From Thermithiobacillus tepidarius DSM 3134 (GTDB lineage: Bacteria > Pseudomonadota > Gammaproteobacteria > Acidithiobacillales > Thermithiobacillaceae): a DNA stretch of 43,064 nt. The DNA lies in assembly GCF_000423825.1 (NCBI RefSeq), contig NZ_KE384096.1:314360-357423 (forward strand), read 5' to 3'. Below the pieces are notes generated by a model. That model had not been told where the DNA came from, ran no database searches, and was given only the letters and a program-made list of their open reading frames with translations. Positions 31,190-38,435 of this stretch are shown here, piece by piece. The position numbers and the translations under genes are program-made. Numbering within the stretch: the stretch's first letter is position 1; each line of letters opens with the position of its first letter.

Positions 31190-31941
31190 AGAAACCAATC
31201 GACACGGGGATGAACCGGACCGGCATCGGCATGTCGCCTATGGATTCCAAGGCGACCATCGAGGGCGCGCGCGAGGCGGTCTCCAATCCTTCCTACGATC
31301 TGTCCGGCTATGTGGCCATTCGCGATGCCTATTCCAAGGAGGCCGAGCCGGTGGGCACCGTGCCGCCGCCGCCTTCTGTCAAGGGCATGGCGCAGACCGC
31401 CATGCAGGCGCTCAAGGGCAACAAGCCGACCGTCTTCATCGACATGCTGGGCGAGCGCCTGGCCTTCGAGCGCAGCGGCGTGCGCCTCTATGAGGCCTTG
31501 CTGAGCAAGTTCGATGCCGCCCACGTGCATGAGGGCGGACCCACGCGCGAGCAGATCCAGCATATCCATGACGAGGAGCTCAAGCACTTCGGCATGCTCA
31601 TGCAGGCCATGGAGCAATTGGGCGCCGACCCGACGGCCATGACGCCAAGCGCAGACGTCACCGGCGTTGCCTCCATGGGCGTGCTGCAGGTGCTGACCGA
31701 TCCGCGCAGCACGCTTACCGAGGCGTTGCACGCCATCCACATGGTGGAGCTGCTGGACAACGACGCCTGGCAAATGATGGCCGATCTGGCCGAGCAGCTG
31801 GGCCAGGACGATCTGGCGGCCCAGTTCCGGGAAGCCAAGCGCGAGGAGGACGAGCACCTGGAGCTGGTCCGCACTTGGCTGACCAACACGCTCATGGGCC
31901 AAGCCGGCATTGCGCGCACGCCCGGCCAGACCACCCACTGA
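31186..31941 (+). CDS. Ferritin-like di-metal protein, partner of the upstream gene
   Basis: The 251-residue protein has a disordered N terminus (about 1-80, rich in Pro, Ser and Gly). A four-helix bundle follows with a complete di-metal ligand pattern. Glu lies in GERLAFERSG, ExxH in EELKHF, Glu in HMVELLDNDAW and ExxH in EEDEHLEL. That pattern is typical of bacterioferritin, rubrerythrin and related di-iron or di-manganese proteins. The four-base overlap with the preceding gene implies 1:1 translation and perhaps a complex. No rubredoxin or heme-ligand motif is present. Two strong hairpins follow the stop, closing the operon. Likely roles are peroxide or metal handling, by inference only. 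Confidence 0.78.
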   Translation: MKKPIDTGMNRTGIGMSPMDSKATIEGAREAVSNPSYDLSGYVAIRDAYSKEAEPVGTVPPPPSVKGMAQTAMQALKGNKPTVFIDMLGERLAFERSGVRLYEALLSKFDAAHVHEGGPTREQIQHIHDEELKHFGMLMQAMEQLGADPTAMTPSADVTGVASMGVLQVLTDPRSTLTEALHAIHMVELLDNDAWQMMADLAEQLGQDDLAAQFREAKREEDEHLELVRTWLTNTLMGQAGIARTPGQTTH

Positions 31942-31949
31942 CCCGGCAA

Positions 31950-31973
31950 GCCGCGTGGCGCGAGCCACGCGGC
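31950..31973 (+). terminator. Strong GC-rich hairpin after the ferritin-like operon
   Basis: The 10-bp arms 31950-31959 and 31964-31973 are perfect complements with a GCGA loop, a GNRA tetraloop. It starts 9 bases after the stop. There is no U tract, so it may be a 3'-end stabilising hairpin or Rho-assisted terminator. Confidence 0.55.
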
Positions 31974-31992
31974 ACACCCCGGTCGGACCACT

Positions 31993-32036
31993 CCTGGTCT
32001 TCCCACGCCAGCCGCGGCTGGCGTGGGAAGACCAGG
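31993..32036. repeat. 44-bp perfect palindrome (22-bp arms, no spacer)
   Basis: Bases 31993-32014 and 32015-32036 are exact reverse complements, centred on CCGCGG. It lies 24 bases before the DUF305 start codon and 20 bases after the preceding hairpin. As RNA it would form an extremely stable stem; as DNA it could extrude as a cruciform. The segment GGACCA at 31985-31990 can also pair with TGGTC in the left arm, giving a competing small hairpin. Confidence 0.9.
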
Positions 32037-32059
32037 CGTTTGGAAACAGGAGAAAACAA

Positions 32060-32662
32060 ATGAGAAATCCTGTCATGCTGGGTCCTGCACTTGCTTTCCT
32101 GCTGTTCACTGCGAGCGGCACGACGCATGCCGCCGACTCGCGCACACCGGGCAGCAGCGCCGGCGAAGCACCGGCGGCCGCTGCTGCGCCGCAACCCGTT
32201 GCGGCGCCTTACGATTTGCAGTTTCTGGATACCATGATCCAACATCATCGCGGTGCAATCGAAATGGCGCGTCTGGCGGAACAAAAGGCGCAGCACGACG
32301 AACTCAAAACCTTTGCGCGCAAGACCCAAAAGGACCAGCAACAAGATATCGAGGAAATGCAGCGCTACCGCGAGCGCTGGTACGGGGGCAAGCCCGATGC
32401 CGTGAATGCAGCGTTGCCCGGCATGCGCGGCACCCTCGGGATGGAGATGGGCCCATTGCAGGATGCCAAAGGCGATGCCTTCGACCGCCTGTTTCTCGAT
32501 ATGATCAAGAAACACCATGACGGGGCCGTGGCGCTGTCCAAGGATGCCCAGCAAAAAGCTGCCCATCCGGAACTACGCAAGCTGGCTGGCAAAATGCTGC
32601 AAATGAACCAGGAAGACATCAAAAAAGCGGAACGCTGGCAGACCGCCTGGTACAGCAAGTGA
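32060..32662 (+). CDS. Secreted DUF305 family protein
   Basis: The 200-residue protein has a cleavable signal peptide (about 1-25, ending TTHAA), an Ala/Pro-rich linker, and two DUF305 half-repeats with His-rich helix starts. The first is LDTMIQHHRGAIEMARLAE (about 55-73), the second LDMIKKHHDGAVALSKDAQ (about 151-169). The duplicated HH(R/D)GA motif points to periplasmic metal binding. Some DUF305 members are linked to copper or iron handling. AGGAG lies 7 bases before ATG 32060. The adjacent di-metal ferritin-like genes make a metal-stress context plausible. Confidence 0.88.
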   Translation: MRNPVMLGPALAFLLFTASGTTHAADSRTPGSSAGEAPAAAAAPQPVAAPYDLQFLDTMIQHHRGAIEMARLAEQKAQHDELKTFARKTQKDQQQDIEEMQRYRERWYGGKPDAVNAALPGMRGTLGMEMGPLQDAKGDAFDRLFLDMIKKHHDGAVALSKDAQQKAAHPELRKLAGKMLQMNQEDIKKAERWQTAWYSK

Positions 32663-32717
32663 CGGCTTGCACGTGCCCGTCCAGCAGAGGAAAGTCCCTG
32701 CGGTCGGCACAGAGATC

Positions 32718-32747
32718 TGCCTGTCGGCGGCGGTGCGCCGGCAGGCA
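32718..32747 (+). terminator. Hairpin between DUF305 and the A1S_2505-like gene
   Basis: A 12-bp stem with one G-U pair (32718-32729 with 32736-32747) and a 6-base loop lies about 55 bases after the DUF305 stop and 38 bases before the next start codon. There is no U tract. Confidence 0.4.
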
Positions 32748-32785
32748 TGTTGCGATCACGGTTTTGTCCTGCAGGCAGCGAGAGG

Positions 32786-33196
32786 ATGAGCGCAAAACCC
32801 GTGGCACCTTCGGACGACTCGCGCAAGGAGATTTTCGTCTTCGGCGCGGATCTGGGAGGGCGGCACAGCAGTGGCGACGCCCTTACGGCCTTGCGCGACC
32901 ACGGTACGGTCTATGGCCGCGCCGTGGGCCTGCAGGGCAGGAGCTATGCCATCCCGGTGCGCGATGAAACCGGCAAATTGCTGCCGCTGCCGGCCATCGC
33001 CGGCTACGTGCAGGCCTTCCTGCGCTTTGCCACCACCTATCCGCAGATGCGCTTCCGCGTCACCCGCCTGGCTGCTGGCAGAGGAGGGTACCGCGATGAA
33101 GAAATGGCGCCTCTTTTCGCCGGCGCGCCCGCCAATTGCCGGTTGCCGCCGGCCTGGCAGCGCCACCTGTCGGCGGGCAAGCGGAGGCGTGGATGA
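32786..33196 (+). CDS. A1S_2505-like phage-associated protein
   Basis: The 136-residue protein carries the family pattern IFVFGADLGGRHSSGDA, then YGRAVGLQGRSYAIPVRDE, RFRVTRLAAGRGGY and the end DEEMAPLFAGAPANCRLPP. Similar proteins occur in phages and bacterial genomes and are usually annotated A1S_2505 phage non-structural protein; their biochemical role is not established. In most relatives I recall, the central motif reads GCGLAGY. Here it is AAGRGGY, so the Cys is lost. ATG 32786 is immediately preceded by GAGAGG. Upstream starts (32747) exist but extend into the hairpin. Confidence 0.7.
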   Translation: MSAKPVAPSDDSRKEIFVFGADLGGRHSSGDALTALRDHGTVYGRAVGLQGRSYAIPVRDETGKLLPLPAIAGYVQAFLRFATTYPQMRFRVTRLAAGRGGYRDEEMAPLFAGAPANCRLPPAWQRHLSAGKRRRG

Positions 33197-33255
33197 GCAA
33201 GCCGGCCTGCCATGATGGCGAGCCGCGCCCGGAACCCAGCGCAGGAGCATGTGCC

Positions 33256-33538
33256 ATGACGAGCCATCCCGAGAAGAGCGCTTTCCCCGTGAGTCAGGTC
33301 CAACGCGCCCGAACAGATCCAGGCATCCCTGATCCGGGACTGCCACGCCAGCCTCGAGTGCCGGCTCCATGACGACGCCCTGGTCGACAAATACAGCTTT
33401 TTCATTTTCGAAGTGGTCAAGGCGCATGTCGCCGCGTCACCACAGCACCCGAAGACGCTGCGTTACACCGGCGATGGCATGTTCATGCTCTCCGGCAGGA
33501 TCATCAGCCGGCGGTCCCTGTTTCGCCCGGACATGCTG
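33256..33538 (+). pseudogene. Flavin reductase (DIM6/NTAB-like) pseudogene with internal deletion
   Basis: The first 17 codons from ATG 33256 (8 bases after AGGAG) read MTSHPEKSAFPVSQVQR, the N terminus of a flavin reductase domain protein, and that frame then stops at 33372. In a different frame, from about 33306 to 33538, the C-terminal part of the same family appears: LIRDCHASLECRLHDD, then LVDKYSFFIFEVVKAHVA, GDGMFMLSGRIISRR and FRPDML. The intervening middle (roughly 100 residues in intact homologues, with the FMN-binding region) is missing and the two parts are out of frame. The expected stop after FRPDML is also absent. The gene is dead by a deletion with junction near 33300-33310. Confidence 0.82.
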
Positions 33539-33635
33539 CAAGCGGCCGGCGCTCGCGGCGGGAACCGGAGCGGGAGCGGACCGGCTTTCGCATGTTGCGG
33601 CTTGTTAAAGAATGTCTTTCCTGCCGAAGGCCCCC

Positions 33636-33664
33636 TTGAAAGCACATGCGCAATCCACAATAAA
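33636..33664 (+). promoter_or_regulatory. Probable promoter of the DUF2076 gene
   Basis: TTGAAA (33636-33641) and AATAAA (33659-33664) are separated by 17 bases, 47 bases before the chosen start codon at 33711. It lies just after the pseudogene remnant. Confidence 0.5.
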
Positions 33665-33710
33665 GGATGCGATGCACATCAAGCTCCCATCCCTTCAAGC
33701 GGAGGATTCC

Positions 33711-34313
33711 ATGACGCCGAGCGAAAAAGAACGTGTTTCCGCCTTTCTCAAGCAACTGACCCAAGCCCACGGTCTGGTCAAGGACCCGGAAGCGGACGCC
33801 ATGATCCGCGATGCCTTCGCCCAGCAGCCGGATGCCCCCTATCTGGTCGTGCTCAAGGCCATGCTCCTGGAGCAGGCCCTTGAGCAGGCCCGGGCCCAGC
33901 TCGCGCAAATGCAGAGCCGAACGGCCCAGGCGCAGTCCTTCCTGGCCGGCAGCCCGTGGGATGCGCCCGCTGCCGGTCAAGCCCCCGCCGCTCAAGCGCC
34001 GTTCAGGCCTCAGTATCAGCCCCAGGCCCAAACCCTGTCCGGCGGCATGACGAGCTTTCTGGGCACGGCCGCTTCCTTGGCGGCGGGCGTGGCTGGCGGC
34101 GCGTTGCTCTTCGAGGGCATCGAAAGCCTGCTCGGGCACCACGGCGCCGGCGGCCTGTTCGGGCAGAATGCGCCGGCACCGGTGGAGGAGACCATCAACA
34201 ATTATTACTACGGGGATGACTCGCTGACCGCGGCGGATGCTTCGGACCTGGACATGACGGATTACGGCAACGACGATCCGGGGGACGGCGGAGACGGAAC
34301 CGGCTGGGTGTGA
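33711..34313 (+). CDS. DUF2076 domain protein
   Basis: The 200-residue protein begins MTPSEKERVSAFLKQLTQA, typical of DUF2076. A predicted coiled coil follows (about 50-80, LLEQALEQARAQLAQMQ) and then an Ala/Gln/Pro-rich linker. A Gly/Ala hydrophobic stretch (about 110-140, FLGTAASLAAGVAGGALLFEGIESLLGH) resembles a glycine-zipper membrane insertion. The tail is acidic, rich in Asp and Gly. ATG 33711 is preceded by GGAGG with 5-base spacing. An upstream frame from 33612 lacks these signals and runs over the promoter. The function is unknown; such proteins are described as periplasmic ligand-binding sensor-like without proof. Confidence 0.8.
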   Translation: MTPSEKERVSAFLKQLTQAHGLVKDPEADAMIRDAFAQQPDAPYLVVLKAMLLEQALEQARAQLAQMQSRTAQAQSFLAGSPWDAPAAGQAPAAQAPFRPQYQPQAQTLSGGMTSFLGTAASLAAGVAGGALLFEGIESLLGHHGAGGLFGQNAPAPVEETINNYYYGDDSLTAADASDLDMTDYGNDDPGDGGDGTGWV

Positions 34314-34326
34314 GCCCGCCGCGCTT

Positions 34327-37300
34327 TCAAGGCTTGCGTGCGCTCCGGTCCAGCAACAGATAGAGCGGCGGCATCAGCAGGAGCACCAACGGCACGGCCA
34401 GTGCCAAACCGGCAATGATGCTGATCGCCAGCGGGGTTTGCATGGCCGCGCCGACACCGAGGCCCAGCGCCAGAGGCAGCAAGGCCAGCATGGCGATGAT
34501 GGTGGTCATGAAGATCGGGCGCATGCGCAGCTGCCCGGCCCGGATCAGGCTGCGCGCATCAGAGCGGGTGCCCGTTTCCGCGAAGTAGAAGACTGCCACT
34601 TCGGTGACGATGCCCACGATCATGGTCAGTCCCATCATGGCGGAAATGTTCAGTTCCGTGCCCGTGATCCAGAGGCCAAGGAAGACGCCGACCAGGGAGG
34701 TCAGCGTGGTCAGCAGGATTGCCAGCACCACGGCGAAGCGCTCGTACAGGAAAAGCAGCAGCACGCCGGCCAGCAGCACCGCGCTGACGAAGACCATCAG
34801 CAGATCATGAAAAGATTGCTGCTGTTGCTGGTAGAGGCCGCCGTATTCGAGGTAGACGCCAGGCGGAAGCGGCAGATCCCGCAGGGCGGCCCGGACGTCG
34901 CGGATGGTGGAACCCAGATCCCGGCCCTCGATGCGGCCGGTGACCGCCACCATCTGCTTGAGGTTCTCGCGTACCACTTGGGCTTGACCTTCGCTGATCC
35001 GGATGTGGACGAGGCGACGCAGGGTCACGTAATGACCATCGGCGGCACGGATGCGCAGATGGCTCAGGGCGTCCACCTGATCGCGCAGGTTGCCCGGCGC
35101 CCAGACTCGTACGCCCACCAGTTTTTCTCCCATCTGGATCTGGCTCGCCACCGTGCCTGCGAGCTGCTCTTGCAATTGGCGCGTGACGAAATCCGGATCC
35201 AGCCCTTCGAGCGCCGCCTTGACGCGATCCACCCGGATGTCCACCGCATCCCCGGCAATGGTGATGCCGTTGAACACCTCCACCACACCCGGCACCCGCC
35301 CGATGCGAGTCGCCACCTGCGGCGCCAGAGCGCGCAGTTGCGCGCCGTCGTCGCCGAACAGCTTGATCTCGATCGGCTGCGGCACCGCAGTCAGGTCGCC
35401 GATGAGATCCTCCATCAGTTGGGCGGTCTCGATCCGCAATCCGGGTACTTCCTGCTCCACGCGCCGGCGCAGATCCGCCATGATGACATCGATGGAACGG
35501 CGGGGCGTGGGTTTCAGGTGAATGAAGAAATCTCCCTGATTGGCCTCGGTGAGCCCGCCGCCGAGCTGCAGCCCGGTGCGGCGGGAGTAGCTGTCCACCT
35601 CCGGGAGCCGGCGGATGATGTCCTCCACTTGGCGCAGCAGCCGATCGGTTTCACTCAGGGAAGTGCCTGGCGGGGCTTTGTAGTCAAGCACAAAGCCGCC
35701 TTCATCCATGCGCGGCATGAAACCCGAGCCCACGCGCGTATAGGCCAGATAGCCCAGCAACCCAAGGCCGAACAGAATGAGCAGCGCCAGCGCTGGCCGG
35801 CGCAGCAGCCGTCCCATGATGCGCCCGTAGGTACGCTGGAGCCGACGCATGACAGGTCCGGCCATCTCCAGTCGGCGGATATCGTTTTTTTGCATCAGGA
35901 TATCGGCCAGCAGGGGTACGGCCAGCAGGGCGACGAAGAAGGAGATCACCAGACTGGCCGCCATGGTCAGGGCCAGCGATTTGAAAAAGCCGCCGGTGAC
36001 GCCTCCGAGGAAGGCCAGGGGCAGAAACACGATCACCGTAGCCAGGGAGGAGCCGGCCAGCGGCCGCGTCATTTCCAGTGCGGCTGCCAAGACCGGCCCG
36101 TGCTGCGGCGGGGGCTCAGCGCGCTCGCTCAGGCGCCGCATGATGTGTTCCAGCATGACCACGGCGTCATCCACGATGAGTCCCACCGCTGCCGCCAAAC
36201 CACCCAGCGTCATGATGTTGAAGCTCAGGTGAAACACCTGGAGCAACAGCACGGTGGCCGCGATCACCCCGGGCAAGACGAGAACGATGACCAGGGTGAT
36301 GCGCAGGTTGCGCAGGAAGGCCAGCAGGATGATCGCTGCCAAGAGCGCGCCAATGGCGATGGCGTCGCGCACACTGACCGCCGCGGCGGTCACCAGTTCC
36401 GACTGGTCATAGTAGGGCTTGATCCGAATGTCCGGCGGCGTATGTCCCTTGAAGTCGGCCAGGCGTGCCTGGATCGCATGGGCGATGGCCACGGTGTTGG
36501 CCCCCCGTTGCTGCAGGATGTTGACCAGCACGGCATCGTGTCCATTGGCGGTGACTCGGGTCCATTCGGGCCGCTCCGCCAAGCGGATGGCGGCGATGTC
36601 ATCGAGCTGCACCACGCCGTCGGGGCCGCTCTTGACGATGGTGCGGCGGAGGTCGGCCAAGCTGTGCAGGCGGGTGTCGGACAGGAGCAGGTAAAGTTTG
36701 TAGTGGTCTTCCAGGCGCCCGACGGCACCTACCACGTTGCTGGCGGACAGAGCCTGGGTCACGTCGCTGAAAGACAGCCCCAGCGCCTGCAGCCGCGCCG
36801 GGTCCACGACCACCTGATATTCGGCTTGCCGCCCGCCGAGCACTTCCACGCGCGCCACCCCGGTCACGCTGGAGAGCAGGGGGCGCAACTGGTAGTAGGC
36901 GAAATCACGCAGGGAGACCAGATCGCGGCTGTCAGAGGTCAGCGCCAGGCCGAGCATGGGAAACACGGTGGGGTCCATGCGCCGGGCGCTGAAGCGCACC
37001 CCTGGGGGCAGTTGGGGGAGGACCTGGTTGACGGCGGATTGCACCTGCAGCAGGGCGGAGACCATGTCGCTGCCCCAGGCAAAATTCACGGACAGCTCCG
37101 CCGCCCCCCGGCTGGTGGTGCTGCGGATGCCGCGCACGTCCGGCACTGCCCGCAGCGACTGTTCCAGCGGGAAGGTGATTTCGGTGACCATCCGGTCGAT
37201 GGGCCGGTCGCCGGCGTCCACGCTGACCACGATGCGGGGAAAGCTGATGTCGGGAAAGAGGGCGACCGGCAGGCGCAGGGCCATGGCGGCGCCGCCGAGA

Positions 37301-37362
37301 GCCAAAAGGGCCAGCAGCACCAGAATGGAGCGGCGGTGCCGCTGCATCCAGGGTCCGATCAT
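34327..37362 (-). CDS. RND efflux permease subunit
   Basis: Proton-driven inner-membrane pump of a tripartite system. The 1011-residue protein shows the standard RND plan of 12 membrane helices and two periplasmic porter/docking regions. It has the N-terminal helix (LVLLALLALGGAAMALRLPV), the TM4 aspartate pair in GLIVDDAVVMLEHIMRRLSE, and the porter regions GVARVEVLGGRQAEYQVVVD and GDAVDIRVDRVKA. The TM4 motif has DD rather than the heavy-metal (HME) DFG/DGA pattern, so a drug/solute or unassigned subfamily is more likely than CzcA-type metal export. It overlaps the adaptor gene by 4 bases. The substrate cannot be read from the sequence. Confidence 0.94.
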   Translation of the reverse strand: MIGPWMQRHRRSILVLLALLALGGAAMALRLPVALFPDISFPRIVVSVDAGDRPIDRMVTEITFPLEQSLRAVPDVRGIRSTTSRGAAELSVNFAWGSDMVSALLQVQSAVNQVLPQLPPGVRFSARRMDPTVFPMLGLALTSDSRDLVSLRDFAYYQLRPLLSSVTGVARVEVLGGRQAEYQVVVDPARLQALGLSFSDVTQALSASNVVGAVGRLEDHYKLYLLLSDTRLHSLADLRRTIVKSGPDGVVQLDDIAAIRLAERPEWTRVTANGHDAVLVNILQQRGANTVAIAHAIQARLADFKGHTPPDIRIKPYYDQSELVTAAAVSVRDAIAIGALLAAIILLAFLRNLRITLVIVLVLPGVIAATVLLLQVFHLSFNIMTLGGLAAAVGLIVDDAVVMLEHIMRRLSERAEPPPQHGPVLAAALEMTRPLAGSSLATVIVFLPLAFLGGVTGGFFKSLALTMAASLVISFFVALLAVPLLADILMQKNDIRRLEMAGPVMRRLQRTYGRIMGRLLRRPALALLILFGLGLLGYLAYTRVGSGFMPRMDEGGFVLDYKAPPGTSLSETDRLLRQVEDIIRRLPEVDSYSRRTGLQLGGGLTEANQGDFFIHLKPTPRRSIDVIMADLRRRVEQEVPGLRIETAQLMEDLIGDLTAVPQPIEIKLFGDDGAQLRALAPQVATRIGRVPGVVEVFNGITIAGDAVDIRVDRVKAALEGLDPDFVTRQLQEQLAGTVASQIQMGEKLVGVRVWAPGNLRDQVDALSHLRIRAADGHYVTLRRLVHIRISEGQAQVVRENLKQMVAVTGRIEGRDLGSTIRDVRAALRDLPLPPGVYLEYGGLYQQQQQSFHDLLMVFVSAVLLAGVLLLFLYERFAVVLAILLTTLTSLVGVFLGLWITGTELNISAMMGLTMIVGIVTEVAVFYFAETGTRSDARSLIRAGQLRMRPIFMTTIIAMLALLPLALGLGVGAAMQTPLAISIIAGLALAVPLVLLLMPPLYLLLDRSARKP

Positions 37363-38426
37363 CGGCTGGCCCCCGACTGCAGGCGCAGCGCCATGCCGTC
37401 GCGCAGCTCGTAGTTGCCTACCGTGACCACCAGCTCGCCCGCCTGCAACCCGCCGCGGATCTCCACTTGCCGGCCGTCATCCAGCCCGGCTCGAACCCAG
37501 CGCCGGCGCGCCGTTCCCCGGTCGACGACAAAGACGTAGGGCCGCCCATCGGCGTAGAGCACCGCCGAGCGCGGCACGGCGAGCACCGCGGGAAGGTCCC
37601 GCAGCACCAGCAGTCCGCGCACCATGCTGCCCGGCAACAGACTGGGCATGGTGGGCAGCGGCACCACCACCTCGGCGAGATGGGTCTTGGGGTCTATCTG
37701 GCGGTATATTTGGCGTACCTGGCCGGTGACCGGGGCTGCTTCCCCATAGACGGGGGTGATGCTGACCCGCTGGCCGCCGGCCACCCGCGGCAGATCCTCC
37801 GCCTCCACGCCCAAGCGTGCCCGCAGCCGGTCGCCCTTGGCCAAGCGCAGCACGGGATTGCCCGCCGGCACGATGTCGCCTTGGCGGACGTTGACCGCTT
37901 CGACCACGCCGTCCATGGGGGCGCGCAGAGTCCGGGTGGACGCGTTGCCCAGGCGCTTGCGGACATTGGTAAGCAGCGCCTCGGCCCTGGCCAGATTCTG
38001 TTCCGCCACCTGGACCTCCGCGTTGGTCGCGAGTTGGCGCACACGCAGGCCGCGCAGCCGATCCACGTCCCTGCGGGCGAAGGCGGCATCGATACGGGCC
38101 CGGTCGAGTTCGAGCAGGTCGTTGGGGGTATTGCGGATCATCGCCAGCATGGCACCTTTGCGGACCTGCTGGCCGGCAGCCACGTACACGCTCTCGACCA
38201 GTCCTTCGGCCTGCAGATCCAGAACCTGGGTATGTTGCGGCGAAAACTCCACCGTACCATAGACGGTGATGGTTTCGCGCATGGCCGTGAGCCGCGCCGG
38301 ACTGGCCTGAGCCAGTACCGAGGGCCCGCCGGGGGTGCCGCCGAAGCCCACGCTGGCGGACATGAGCACTGCCCAGCCCGCGAGCGCCGACCACAGATGT
38401 CTGGAAATGCGCAGCCGTCTAGCCAT
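37359..38426 (-). CDS. RND periplasmic adaptor (membrane fusion protein)
   Basis: Bridges permease and outer-membrane factor. The 355-residue protein has an N-terminal signal/anchor (about 10-30) and a barrel-sandwich lipoyl domain split by a coiled-coil hairpin. The first lipoyl half is VESVYVAAGQQVRKGAML, the hairpin is RIDAAFARRDVDRLRGLRVR to EALLTNVRKRL, and the second half is LRAPMDGVVEAVNVRQGDIV. The beta-barrel and membrane-proximal domains close the chain. The lipobox Cys is absent, so it is a secreted or N-anchored form. The start lies 9 bases after the outer-membrane factor stop, with AGGA upstream. Confidence 0.93.
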   Translation of the reverse strand: MARRLRISRHLWSALAGWAVLMSASVGFGGTPGGPSVLAQASPARLTAMRETITVYGTVEFSPQHTQVLDLQAEGLVESVYVAAGQQVRKGAMLAMIRNTPNDLLELDRARIDAAFARRDVDRLRGLRVRQLATNAEVQVAEQNLARAEALLTNVRKRLGNASTRTLRAPMDGVVEAVNVRQGDIVPAGNPVLRLAKGDRLRARLGVEAEDLPRVAGGQRVSITPVYGEAAPVTGQVRQIYRQIDPKTHLAEVVVPLPTMPSLLPGSMVRGLLVLRDLPAVLAVPRSAVLYADGRPYVFVVDRGTARRRWVRAGLDDGRQVEIRGGLQAGELVVTVGNYELRDGMALRLQSGASR

Positions 38427-38435
38427 TGCTCGTCC

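Noticed and set aside
32681-32700. AGAGGAAAGTCC string resembling the conserved 5' part of RNase P RNA
   Set aside because: The flanking sequence lacks the other RNase P conserved blocks and the region is only about 120 bases between two genes, so the match is chance.
33369-33608. 79-codon plus-strand frame within the flavin reductase remnant
   Set aside because: It is out of frame with the recognisable flavin reductase C terminus; the translation is Arg/Ser/Cys-rich and matches no family.
34327-37362. Possible heavy-metal (CzcA/CusA-type) pump
   Set aside because: The TM4 motif has a DD pair rather than the HME-type pattern, and the adaptor and outer-membrane factor have no metal-binding His/Met clusters, so I kept a generic RND call.
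34438-37413. 991-codon plus-strand frame opposite the RND permease
   Set aside because: It is an antisense artefact: Gln/His/Asp/Gly-rich translation without domains, and the minus strand encodes a full RND protein.
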